Assembly (NCBI GenBank): GCA_937863215.1
Contig: CALMFQ010000115.1
Location: 1 to 13,954, forward strand
Length of the DNA stretch: 13,954 nucleotides
Source of the DNA: an uncultured Pseudomonadota bacterium
Lineage (GTDB): Bacteria > Pseudomonadota > Gammaproteobacteria > Burkholderiales > SCOH01
Direction of reading: 5' to 3'
Under the pieces are notes generated by a model that saw only the letters and a list, made by a program, of their open reading frames with translations, made no database searches and was not told the DNA's origin. Of the stretch, positions 7,716-13,923 are shown piece after piece (positions within the stretch are counted from its first letter, which is position 1; every line of letters starts with the position of its first letter). Made by a program: the position numbers and the translations under genes.

Positions 7716-8822
7716 TTACAGGCGCGGTTCGATTTCCCGGCGCAGAAACTCGTGGAAGTGCAGCATGCCGTCTTCCATCGGCGACTGGTACGGGCCTACC
7801 TCGCTGCGTCCCTGCAGATACAGAGCCTTGCGGCCGGCATCCATGCGCTCGCAGATATCCTTGTCCTCGACCCCGGTTTCCATGTAGGCGGCACGCTCGG
7901 CATCGATGAATTCGCGTTCGAACAGCACGATGTCTTCCGGATAATAGAATTCGACGACATTAGTGGTATGTTCCGGGCCGCGCGGAATCACCGTGGACAC
8001 CACCAGACAATGCGGATACCACTCGACGGTGATATTCGGGTAATAGGTCAGCCAGATCGCGCCGTGCTCGGGCATCGTGCCCTCATAACGGCTGAGCACC
8101 GCCTCGTGCCACTTGCCGTAGATCCTGGAACCGGATTTCTTCAGCTCATTCAGGATACCGACCGTCTGCACGCTGTACCACTCGCCGAACTCCCATTTCA
8201 GCTCGTCGCAATTGACGAAATTGCCCAGCCCCGGGTGGTACGGCACGACGTGGTAGTCTTCCAGATAGACTTCAATGAAGGTCTTCCAGTTGCACTTGAG
8301 CTCGTCGATAACCACGGTATCCAGCATGTAGCCGGAGAAATCCAGATCGGCCTTCACACCGAGGCTGGCCAGATCCCGGGCCACGTCGCGCGGCCCCTGG
8401 AACAGCAAGCCATTCCAGTTCTGTAGCGGGCTCTTGCCGAGATGCAGACAGGGGTTCTGCGGAAAATGCGGCGCACCGAGCAACTGGCCCTGCCGGTCGT
8501 AAGTCCAGCGATGAATCGGACAAACGATATTCGGCGTATTGCCCTTGCCGCGCAGCATAATCGCCTGACGATGGCGACAAACGTTCGACAGCAGCTCGAT
8601 ACCGTTCTGGTTGCGCACCAGCATCTTGGCGTGATCCATCCACTCGAGCGTATGGAAGTCGCCCATCTCGGGCACCATCAACTCGTGGCCGACGTATTGC
8701 GGGCCGTGCTTGAACAGCACTTCCATCTCGATATCGTGGATGTGCTGATCGAAATACCAGTTTACGGGAAGTTGCGGAGCGGCCGCCTGCTGCAGCACGC
8801 TTGCATTAGCCAGATCAGACAT
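7716..8822 (-). CDS. Rieske [2Fe-2S] non-haem iron oxygenase, alpha subunit
   Basis: Terminal oxygenase of the ring-hydroxylating/demethylating Rieske type, using O2 and electrons from a separate reductase; cytoplasmic. Numbering is from the ATG at 8822 (368 aa). An upstream TTG at 8852 would add ten residues without a better ribosome site. The Rieske cluster ligands are Cys82, His84 (CRHR) and Cys101, His104 (CPIHRW). The catalytic iron ligands His191 and His196 lie in EDYHVVPYH, preceded by NWKTFIEVYLE. The third ligand is probably an acid in the C-terminal helix region near VEDKDICERM. Glu188 occupies the place of the bridging Asp of naphthalene dioxygenase; carnitine monooxygenase CntA also has Glu there. 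No beta subunit, ferredoxin or reductase gene is present in the window. The exporter gene follows. Substrate unknown; quaternary amine or aromatic acid are both possible. Confidence 0.93.
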   Translation of the reverse strand: MSDLANASVLQQAAAPQLPVNWYFDQHIHDIEMEVLFKHGPQYVGHELMVPEMGDFHTLEWMDHAKMLVRNQNGIELLSNVCRHRQAIMLRGKGNTPNIVCPIHRWTYDRQGQLLGAPHFPQNPCLHLGKSPLQNWNGLLFQGPRDVARDLASLGVKADLDFSGYMLDTVVIDELKCNWKTFIEVYLEDYHVVPYHPGLGNFVNCDELKWEFGEWYSVQTVGILNELKKSGSRIYGKWHEAVLSRYEGTMPEHGAIWLTYYPNITVEWYPHCLVVSTVIPRGPEHTTNVVEFYYPEDIVLFEREFIDAERAAYMETGVEDKDICERMDAGRKALYLQGRSEVGPYQSPMEDGMLHFHEFLRREIEPRL

Positions 8823-8960
8823 ATTCCAGACCCCCAGGTCGAAGGTTAGCAATACCCGAACTCGCCAGGCGAGATTACGGTTAAAAGTTGCAAAACGCGA
8901 AAGGCGCGTAGTGTGCCCCGATTACCCCCCCAGAGCAAGCAATTTATGGCAAAAAATCGA

Positions 8961-8989
8961 TATTAATTCGGGCCCTAGAATTATTGCAA
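8961..8989 (-). promoter_or_regulatory. Candidate sigma-70 promoter for the Rieske oxygenase gene
   Basis: On the minus strand a -35 TTGCAA (8984-8989) and -10 TTAATA (8961-8966) are 17 bases apart. The predicted start would leave a leader of about 130 bases that contains the CTCGCC-a-GGCGAG dyad (8861-8873). The spacer holds GGGCCC flanked by AATTC and GAATT. Moderate hexamer match only. Confidence 0.4.
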
Positions 8990-9014
8990 TTTGAATCAGG
9001 CACGGCCAAACCGA

Positions 9015-9059
9015 TTTGTCCGAGCCGGGAAAACACCGGTATTTCCCTGGGCGGACAAA
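9015..9059. repeat. Imperfect 45-bp inverted repeat in the intergenic region
   Basis: Outer arms TTTGTCCG (9015-9022) and CGGACAAA (9052-9059) are perfect. Inner arms GGGAAA (9027-9032) and TTTCCC (9042-9047) are also perfect, separated from the outer arms by 4-base internal loops. The centre contains the palindrome ACCGGT. It lies upstream of both divergent promoter candidates and is not followed by a T-run on either strand, so it is not a simple terminator. It may be a regulator site, a REP/MITE-like element, or a structured RNA. Confidence 0.6.
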
Positions 9060-9139
9060 AATCTTGCCGCACGAGCCATTGCAGGCGGTATTTGCAGCAG
9101 GCAAGGTCATGTATTTAGAGGTTTAGCAGCAACTAATGA

Positions 9140-9167
9140 TATACAAATCGAAAAAAATCATTATAAT
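9140..9167 (+). promoter_or_regulatory. Candidate sigma-70 promoter for the RNA helicase gene
   Basis: A perfect TATAAT at 9162-9167 has TATACA (9140-9145, 4 of 6 to consensus) 16 bases upstream, with an A-rich spacer. Transcription would start near 9174 and give a leader of about 265 bases before the helicase ATG. Confidence 0.6.
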
Positions 9168-9173
9168 GGCGCC

Positions 9174-9439
9174 CACTTGTGCAATGCAGCAGACGGTAGT
9201 TCCACGGCAGCCATGAATATAGAGATGGCTGTTCCTCCCGAGGCCTGTATTCCACAGCCTCATCGTTCCTGACCTAAATACCGATCCGTTCGTCGAGCAA
9301 CAGGCTTGGCGGCCACATTTCCGGTTAGCGCGATGATTTCGCGCGGCGCTTTCTGCTATTGATCGCCGCACTTAACGGCTTATTTCCGGTTCGATTAGCG
9401 CAAACCGGACGCCAGACTATTGTCTTGAAAGGACATCGA
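9174..9439 (+). promoter_or_regulatory. Long structured 5' leader of the RNA helicase gene
   Basis: Four separate hairpins can be drawn. CAGCCAT/ATGGCTG is at 9208-9231. GAGG-CTGT/ACAG-CCTC with one bulge is at 9240-9261. GCGCGA/TCGCGC is at 9328-9344. TCCGGTT/AACCGGA is at 9385-9409, ending about 20 bases before the ribosome site. The elements ATTTCCGGTT and TTAGCGC each occur twice (9317-9331 and 9382-9401), which would allow alternative pairing. Long leaders are known on cold-induced RNA helicase mRNAs; whether this one is thermosensitive or autoregulated by the helicase is inference. Confidence 0.5.
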
Positions 9440-11134
9440 ATGAATTTTTCCGAGCTGGGACTTAACCCATCCATCGTTAAGGCATTGACCGACGAGGGTT
9501 ACGAGAAACCCACCCCGGTACAGAATCAGGCCATCCCGGCAGCACTGGCTGGCGGCGATCTGCTGGTCTCGTCGCAGACCGGCAGCGGCAAGACCGCAGC
9601 TTTCATGCTGCCGTCGCTGGAGCGCCTGGCACAGCCGGCACAGGTACACAGCGCCGGCCCGCGCATCCTGGTTTTGACCCCTACCCGCGAACTGGCGCAG
9701 CAGGTAAAAACTGCCGCCGAAACCTATAGCAAACACCTGCGCCGCGTACGCACCGTATGCGTCGTCGGTGGCACCGCCTACCCGCAGCAACTGCGTGCCC
9801 TGAAAGCGCCGTTTGAAGTGCTGGTAGCAACCCCGGGCCGCCTGCTGGACCTGGCGACCAGCCGCCGCATCGATTTCTCGCGCCTGGAAGTACTGGTACT
9901 GGACGAAGCCGACCGCATGCTGGATATGGGCTTCATCGAAGACATCGAAGCCATTGCCGCACTGACCCCGTCGAACCGCCAAACCCTGCTGTTCTCGGCA
10001 ACACTCGACGGCATCGTTGGCAAACTGGCGGAACGCGTTACTCATAACGCCACCCGCATCGAGATTGCCGCAGCGGAAAAAACCAAACCGAAAATCGCCC
10101 AGAAGCTGATGTACGCCGACGATTTCGGTCACAAGAACCGCCTGCTGGATGCACTGCTGCGCGATGCCGCAATCGAACAGGCAGTGGTATTCACCTCGAC
10201 CAAACGCTCCGCCGACGATCTGGCAGACAGCCTGTCGGCACAAGGCTTCGTCACCCGCGCCCTGCATGGTGACATGTCGCAGCGCGAACGCAATCGCACC
10301 CTGACCGAACTGCGCCGCGGCCAGGTCAAGGTACTGGTCGCCACCGACGTCGCCGCACGCGGAATCGACGTACCGGGCATCAGCCACGTAATCAACTTCG
10401 ACCTGCCGCGCCAGGTAGAAGATTATGTACACCGCATCGGCCGTACCGGCCGTGCCGGCCGCGAAGGTATTGCCATCAGCCTGGCTGCGCATGGCGAGGT
10501 ACGCCAGGTACGCAATATCGAGCGTTATACCACCCAGCAAATCCCCGAAACCACCCTGCCGGGCCTGGAGCCGACAGCGAAGCCGCGTAAATCGGCCGGT
10601 AGCGGTCGTCCGCGTCAAGGGGGCGGAGGCCGCAACTTCGGAGAAAACCGTGGCTTTGGCGGCAACAACGGCAATCGCAGTTTCCCGCCGCGCGAAGCGG
10701 GTGGCAACCGCAATTTTGGCGGCGAGCGCAGCGGCTTTGGTGGTGATCGCGGCGGCTTTGGCCACGACCGCGGCGGATTTGGCGGCGACCGCGGCAACTT
10801 CGGCGATCGCAGCAATCAGGCAGACCGCCATGGCAACGAGCGCAGCTTTGGCAATCGCAACAACGAACAGCGCGGCTTTGGCAACAATGAGCGTAGCTTC
10901 GGCGGCAACAACAACCCGCGTAGTTTTAGCGACCGCCAGCCATCGTGGAGTGGTGACCGCAAGCCGGCAGCCAACGGCAATCGCGGTGGTTTCGGCGATC
11001 GGCCGGCCGGCAACCGGTTTAACGATGGCGACCAGCAACGCCGCCGTAGCGACGAAGACCGCAGCTTCGGCAGCAGCGGAGCACCGCGCTTTGACCGCTC
11101 ACGCAGCCGCAGTGGCAACTTCGACAAGTCGTAA
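9440..11134 (+). CDS. rhlE: DEAD-box ATP-dependent RNA helicase, RhlE type, with long Gly/Arg/Asn-rich tail
   Basis: ATP-dependent RNA unwinding enzyme acting in ribosome assembly, RNA decay and cold adaptation. It is 564 aa from the ATG at 9440, chosen for AAAGGA 7 bases upstream and the family-typical MNFSELGL opening; the frame is open back to 9359. The Q motif includes Phe3 and Gln28. Motif I is SQTGSGKT (45-52), Ia PTRELA (81-86), Ib TPGR (131-134), II DEAD (155-158), III SAT (186-188), V ARGID (306-310) and VI HRIGRTGR (331-338). After about residue 376 comes a tail of roughly 190 residues rich in Gly, Arg, Asn, Phe and Ser, including four 7-residue units of GFGGDRG type. Such tails bind RNA non-specifically and can drive phase separation; that role here is inference. 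The RhlE assignment over other DEAD-box classes rests on the N-terminus and general layout. Confidence 0.94.
   Translation: MNFSELGLNPSIVKALTDEGYEKPTPVQNQAIPAALAGGDLLVSSQTGSGKTAAFMLPSLERLAQPAQVHSAGPRILVLTPTRELAQQVKTAAETYSKHLRRVRTVCVVGGTAYPQQLRALKAPFEVLVATPGRLLDLATSRRIDFSRLEVLVLDEADRMLDMGFIEDIEAIAALTPSNRQTLLFSATLDGIVGKLAERVTHNATRIEIAAAEKTKPKIAQKLMYADDFGHKNRLLDALLRDAAIEQAVVFTSTKRSADDLADSLSAQGFVTRALHGDMSQRERNRTLTELRRGQVKVLVATDVAARGIDVPGISHVINFDLPRQVEDYVHRIGRTGRAGREGIAISLAAHGEVRQVRNIERYTTQQIPETTLPGLEPTAKPRKSAGSGRPRQGGGGRNFGENRGFGGNNGNRSFPPREAGGNRNFGGERSGFGGDRGGFGHDRGGFGGDRGNFGDRSNQADRHGNERSFGNRNNEQRGFGNNERSFGGNNNPRSFSDRQPSWSGDRKPAANGNRGGFGDRPAGNRFNDGDQQRRRSDEDRSFGSSGAPRFDRSRSRSGNFDKS
10733..10816 (+). 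repeat. Four imperfect 21-bp tandem repeats in the helicase tail
   Basis: In-frame units at 10733-10753, 10754-10774, 10775-10795 and 10796-10816 encode GFGGDRG, GFGHDRG, GFGGDRG and the diverged NFGDRSN. Further RSFGN and RGFGN copies follow to about 10925. Repeat number is likely to vary between strains by slippage. Confidence 0.75.
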
Positions 11135-11155
11135 ACACTGCTCAGCCCAAAAAGC

Positions 11156-11183
11156 AAAGCCGGCATTGATTGCCGGCTTTTTT
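11156..11183. terminator. Bidirectional intrinsic terminator between helicase and diguanylate cyclase genes
   Basis: GCCGGCA (11159-11165) pairs with TGCCGGC (11171-11177) around a 5-base loop, with AAA and TTT extending the stem and a run of six T to 11183. It starts 22 bases after the helicase stop. On the minus strand the stem is followed by TTTGCTTTTTG, so it can also terminate the convergent diguanylate cyclase transcript. Confidence 0.92.
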
Positions 11184-11255
11184 CATTCTGCGCCAATTGC
11201 AGTCAAGCCCCCGGGCTCTCCCTGCTCCTCGTTACCCGGTACCGCAGCGACCGCG

Positions 11256-12563
11256 TCAGGCGGCCTGTTCGGCCGGATTGAATGCCGGGCGCAGATTGCT
11301 GCGCCCTACTTCGTAATACAGCGCAATCCGGTTACGGCCGGCATCCTTGGCCTGATACAACGCCTCGTCTGCCTTCGCGACCAGGTCTTCGGGGCGGTTT
11401 TCGGTATTCGGCCACATCGACGCGACACCGATACTCAAGGTAACCCGGCTCTCGATTTCGGAGTTGGCGTGCGGCACATTCAGATCCCAGATTGCCTGCA
11501 ATGCCTCCTGCGCCACGACCTTTGCCTGACGGGTATCGGTACCGGCAAGAACGATCGCGAACTCCTCTCCACCGTAGCGCGCCACAATATCGCCCGGCCG
11601 GGTAGCCAGATTCTGCAACGTCGCCGCGACCTGTTTCAGGCAGATGTCGCCACGTAAATGGCCGTAGCAGTCGTTGTAGCGCTTGAAGAAATCGACGTCG
11701 ATCATCAGCAGGCTGATCGGTTGGCGTGCACGTTGCGCCCGGTTCCACTCCTCGCCCAGCTTTTCGTCAAAACCGCGCCGATTGGCAATCCCGGTCAGGC
11801 CGTCCATCACATTCAGCGAATTCAGGCGTACATTGGCTTCGGTCAGCGACACCTTTTCCAGCTTCAGAATCCGGTCCTGCAAATAGATCTTGCGTTGCGC
11901 CTGCTCCAGCACATAAGTGGTGAGCAAAGCAAAAAACCCGGCAATCAGATAATAGAAGTTGTACATCGCCAGCACACTCGGATTGGGCTGATCCAGCAGC
12001 AACCAGCAAGCGTTGCCGAGCAGAATCGTCAGCAATGCGGCAATTGCGCTGTAACGGAACTGCAGCCGCGATATCGCATAGCAGCAGGTCATCATCCCTC
12101 CGGCTGCGGCGTTGTAGAAATATTTGTATGGCGACTCATGCTGCGATGCAATCAGCAGCAGGCACAGGCTGAAAACCGTCATGAACGATACGGTGATCTT
12201 CTGATGATTACGCACGTAGCCATCGGCACGGGTTGCCGAGTAAATGGCCAGCAATACCGCAATGAACCCCAGACGCATGAAAAACAACTTGGCGGCCAAT
12301 TGCGGCGAAACCATCAGATCGGCGATGCAGGTCAGCGACAGTGCGAACAACAGGCTGACGAAGCTGGCACGCGCCTGGTTCTTGAAATTGCGTGCGTACG
12401 ACTGCTGAAAATTGCGCTCCAGCTTGCCGACAAAGCGCAAACGCCGCTCCACATGCGCCAACTGCCGCTTCAGCAGCTGCAATGGCGCCTGCTCCACTTC
12501 GGTATCTCCGCCCTGATAGCCAACGGAAGCGGCAAGTCTCGTCACAAGTCGTATCAGCATCAT
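11256..12563 (-). CDS. Membrane-bound diguanylate cyclase (GGDEF domain)
   Basis: Makes cyclic-di-GMP from two GTP at the inner membrane. It is 435 aa. An N-terminal cytoplasmic stretch (1-66) is followed by about six membrane segments (67-85, 93-110, 122-139, 149-166, 170-190, 200-219), a short coiled coil (220-250) and the GGDEF domain. The DGLTGIANRR motif is at 254-263, the metal-site IDVDFFKRYND near 290, the active site GGEEF at 331-335, and the inhibitory I-site RPGD at 322-325, five residues before it. All expected catalytic residues are present, so it should be active and feedback-inhibited. Two adjacent ATGs (12563 and 12560) follow AAGGA; the second has the better spacing, 6 bases against 3. 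The sensed signal is unknown: I do not recognise the six-helix sensor region. It is convergent with the helicase gene. Confidence 0.95.
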   Translation of the reverse strand: MMLIRLVTRLAASVGYQGGDTEVEQAPLQLLKRQLAHVERRLRFVGKLERNFQQSYARNFKNQARASFVSLLFALSLTCIADLMVSPQLAAKLFFMRLGFIAVLLAIYSATRADGYVRNHQKITVSFMTVFSLCLLLIASQHESPYKYFYNAAAGGMMTCCYAISRLQFRYSAIAALLTILLGNACWLLLDQPNPSVLAMYNFYYLIAGFFALLTTYVLEQAQRKIYLQDRILKLEKVSLTEANVRLNSLNVMDGLTGIANRRGFDEKLGEEWNRAQRARQPISLLMIDVDFFKRYNDCYGHLRGDICLKQVAATLQNLATRPGDIVARYGGEEFAIVLAGTDTRQAKVVAQEALQAIWDLNVPHANSEIESRVTLSIGVASMWPNTENRPEDLVAKADEALYQAKDAGRNRIALYYEVGRSNLRPAFNPAEQAA

Positions 12564-12783
12564 CGTTCCTTTTCATTCCTGATGAAGGTTTGCTGGCGGC
12601 AAATGGAATTTCGGCATCAATTCAGATATTCGTTACGGAAAACACGCCAAAGGGCAAGTCGGAAGCCTGCTGCATCGCCCGGAGCGCTCTACTGCAGTGC
12701 AACACGAACGTAAGCATCATTTCCGCCGCTACCGCTACATCCATGCAAACGAATATTTAAAATAATTACTCTATTATTATTCT

Positions 12784-12813
12784 CTTATAAATCTTGGCGT
12801 ATGACAAGGACAA
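12784..12813 (-). promoter_or_regulatory. Candidate promoter for the diguanylate cyclase gene
   Basis: On the minus strand TTGTCC (12808-12813) and TATAAG (12784-12789) stand 18 bases apart in an AT-rich block. The transcript would carry a leader of about 210 bases. No riboswitch class is recognised in it. Confidence 0.4.
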
Positions 12814-12857
12814 ATATTGACTCACATCACGATGTTTTTATTGACAGTTTTTTCCCT

Positions 12858-12918
12858 GCCGTCGGGCCGCAGGGCGCTCTATGGCAGCATAAGCCAAGCC
12901 AGTAGCGCCACGGACGGC
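12858..12918. repeat. Nested inverted repeats in intergenic DNA
   Basis: Outer arms GCCGTC (12858-12863) and GACGGC (12913-12918), middle arms GGCGCT (12873-12878) and AGCGCC (12904-12909), and inner TGGC (12882-12885) with GCCA (12893-12896) share one centre. It is a GC-rich island in AT-rich surroundings. A small structured RNA or a remnant element is possible; nothing beyond the symmetry is proven. Confidence 0.4.
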
Positions 12919-12955
12919 TGCCAAACGACAGGGATGACATACAAAATAAATTACC

Positions 12956-12984
12956 GTAAACATATATATGTCGCAAAAGTTTAC
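12956..12984. promoter_or_regulatory. Operator-like dyad GTAAAC-N17-GTTTAC
   Basis: GTAAAC (12956-12961) and GTTTAC (12979-12984) are perfect inverted half-sites, and CATATATATG (12961-12970) is a 10-bp palindrome overlapping the left one. It lies about 58 bases upstream of the -35 candidate for the 155-aa protein gene. A binding regulator cannot be named. Confidence 0.3.
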
Positions 12985-13041
12985 AAAAGCCTGGGCGGGG
13001 CCGGCCAGGAAATCCGCAAGCCGATGAAATGAATGATTTTT

Positions 13042-13069
13042 TTGAATCTGGCAAAAAATTTGCTATCAA
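13042..13069 (+). promoter_or_regulatory. Candidate promoter for the 155-aa protein gene
   Basis: TTGAAT (13042-13047) and TATCAA (13064-13069) are 16 bases apart, each 4 of 6 to the sigma-70 consensus. The leader of about 75 bases would include the CCGGC/GCCGG hairpin at 13082-13098. Confidence 0.35.
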
Positions 13070-13152
13070 ACACCATAAGCACCGGCCATGGTAGCCGGCA
13101 CATGCAAGCGGCCACGAAACATTAAAAACAGGATTCACCGAAAGGCTAGAGG

Positions 13153-13620
13153 ATGGGACTGGATATCAAGGGGCTTTGGCACAAAGTGCGTGCGCTGGCG
13201 AGCAGCGAAATCGGCGCAGCCGCCCCGATGGACAGCAATGGCAAACTGCTCAGCGATCTGCAGGCGGCGGAATTCCTGCAACCGTTCCTGCTGCACAAGA
13301 ATGCCGCCCAGTGGTTGGCCAGCGACCGCCAGCAGAATCCGGTCATCTCATTCCTGCTGATCAATGGTCAACCGTTCTATGCACAGGATGATCTGCTCGA
13401 ATTCATCGACCGGCTGGTCAAGCCGGCCAAGGTTTATTTCATTAATGGCGTGCCGGCCGGAATCGACCGCAGAACGGGCATGGAACGTCGCAGCGGCAGC
13501 GATCGCCGGGCCAGCGCGGAAATCCGCCTGCAAGAAGCCATGGAACGTCGCGCGGATGTCAAACCGGATCGCCGGCTGCGAGGCGAGCTGGATCGCCGCG
13601 GCAAACTGACCGCGGCCTGA
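13153..13620 (+). CDS. Hypothetical protein with Arg-rich [D/E]RR-repeat tail
   Basis: A 155-aa cytoplasmic protein that I do not recognise. Residues 1-100 look like a small mixed fold (FLQPFLLHKNAAQWL, then NPVISFLLINGQPFYAQDD, LLEFIDRLVKPAKVYFINGV), with no signal peptide or membrane helix. Residues 105-149 hold six [D/E]RR motifs: DRR at 105, ERR at 111, DRR at 117, ERR at 131, DRR at 139 and DRR at 147, in a charged, probably helical or disordered tail. The spaced-Arg pattern recalls the DRR/ERR linkers of some bacterial signalling proteins, but no function follows from it. The ATG at 13153 is preceded by AAAGG 7 bases away. It is divergent from the diguanylate cyclase and convergent with rnfH, whose stop is only 6 bases away. 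The identical 13-base CATGGAACGTCGC occurs twice (13479-13491 and 13539-13551), suggesting internal duplication. Confidence 0.85.
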   Translation: MGLDIKGLWHKVRALASSEIGAAAPMDSNGKLLSDLQAAEFLQPFLLHKNAAQWLASDRQQNPVISFLLINGQPFYAQDDLLEFIDRLVKPAKVYFINGVPAGIDRRTGMERRSGSDRRASAEIRLQEAMERRADVKPDRRLRGELDRRGKLTAA

Positions 13621-13626
13621 CGATAA

Positions 13627-13923
13627 TCAGCCCCTGCCCGCTTTGACATCCGCTGCACGACGCCGGCGTGCCTGTTTCGGATCGGCCAGCAGCGGGCGAT
13701 AGATTTCCACCCGGTCGTGCTCGCGCAACTGCGTATCTGCCGCCACCGGGCGGGAGAAAATACCCAGTTTAAGCAGCTTCACATCCAGCTCCGGATACTG
13801 CACCAGGATGCCCGACTGCAATACCGCCTGCTGTGCGGTGCAGCCGGCGGCAACCTGCAGCGCGACCAGCGTCTGCCTCTGCGGCAGGGCGTATACCACT
13901 TCTATATTCAGATACGAACTCAT
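13627..13923 (-). CDS. rnfH: RnfH family ubiquitin-fold protein (UPF0125)
   Basis: A small beta-grasp protein of 98 aa, the usual family size; its biochemical role is not settled despite the name. The family pattern is complete: IEVVYALP near the start, GCTAQQAVLQSGIL (27-40), YPELDV-LLKLGIFSRPV, then DRVEIYRPLLADPKQARRRRA. The ATG at 13923 overlaps the stop of ratA (ATGA arrangement), so it is translationally coupled, as is typical of the conserved ratA-rnfH pair. The gene runs to a stop 6 bases from that of the convergent hypothetical gene, and there is no space for an intrinsic terminator between them. Confidence 0.95.
   Translation of the reverse strand: MSSYLNIEVVYALPQRQTLVALQVAAGCTAQQAVLQSGILVQYPELDVKLLKLGIFSRPVAADTQLREHDRVEIYRPLLADPKQARRRRAADVKAGRG

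Larger units (their letters stand above)
8823..9439. other. 617-base intergenic region between divergent Rieske oxygenase and RNA helicase genes
   Basis: No convincing protein gene is visible: short reading frames here lack ribosome sites and domain-like composition. From left to right it holds the oxygenase leader with a CTCGCC-a-GGCGAG dyad at 8861-8873, a minus-strand promoter candidate at 8961-8989, an orphan 45-bp inverted repeat at 9015-9059, a plus-strand promoter candidate at 9140-9167, and a structured helicase leader to 9439. Confidence 0.7.
12564..13152. other. 589-base intergenic region, AT-rich, divergent promoters
   Basis: It lies between the divergent diguanylate cyclase and the 155-aa protein gene. 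Short frames inside it (for example on the minus strand at 12827-13138) are Cys/Trp-rich and not protein-like. It holds a minus-strand promoter candidate (12784-12813), a nested inverted repeat (12858-12918), a GTAAAC-N17-GTTTAC dyad overlapping CATATATATG (12956-12984), a plus-strand promoter candidate (13042-13069), and a hairpin CCGGC/GCCGG (13082-13098) in the leader of the downstream gene. Confidence 0.65.

Noticed and set aside
8922..9110. 62-aa minus-strand frame upstream of the oxygenase gene
   Set aside because: It overlaps the 45-bp inverted repeat and promoter candidate, and has no domain or ribosome site.
10733..10816. CRISPR-like repeat array
   Set aside because: The periodicity is 21 bp, in frame and without unique spacers; it encodes Gly/Arg units of the helicase tail.
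9395..11038. 547-aa minus-strand open frame opposite the helicase gene
   Set aside because: It is antisense to a complete DEAD-box gene with every motif; its low-complexity Ala/Val/Gln content mirrors the helicase codons.
10425..11657. 410-aa plus-strand frame across the helicase 3' end and into the diguanylate cyclase gene
   Set aside because: Alanine-rich shadow in another frame of the helicase tail that runs through the terminator at 11156-11183.
12827..13138. 103-aa minus-strand frame in the intergenic region
   Set aside because: Cys/Trp/Arg-rich, no ribosome site, and it covers palindromes and a promoter candidate.
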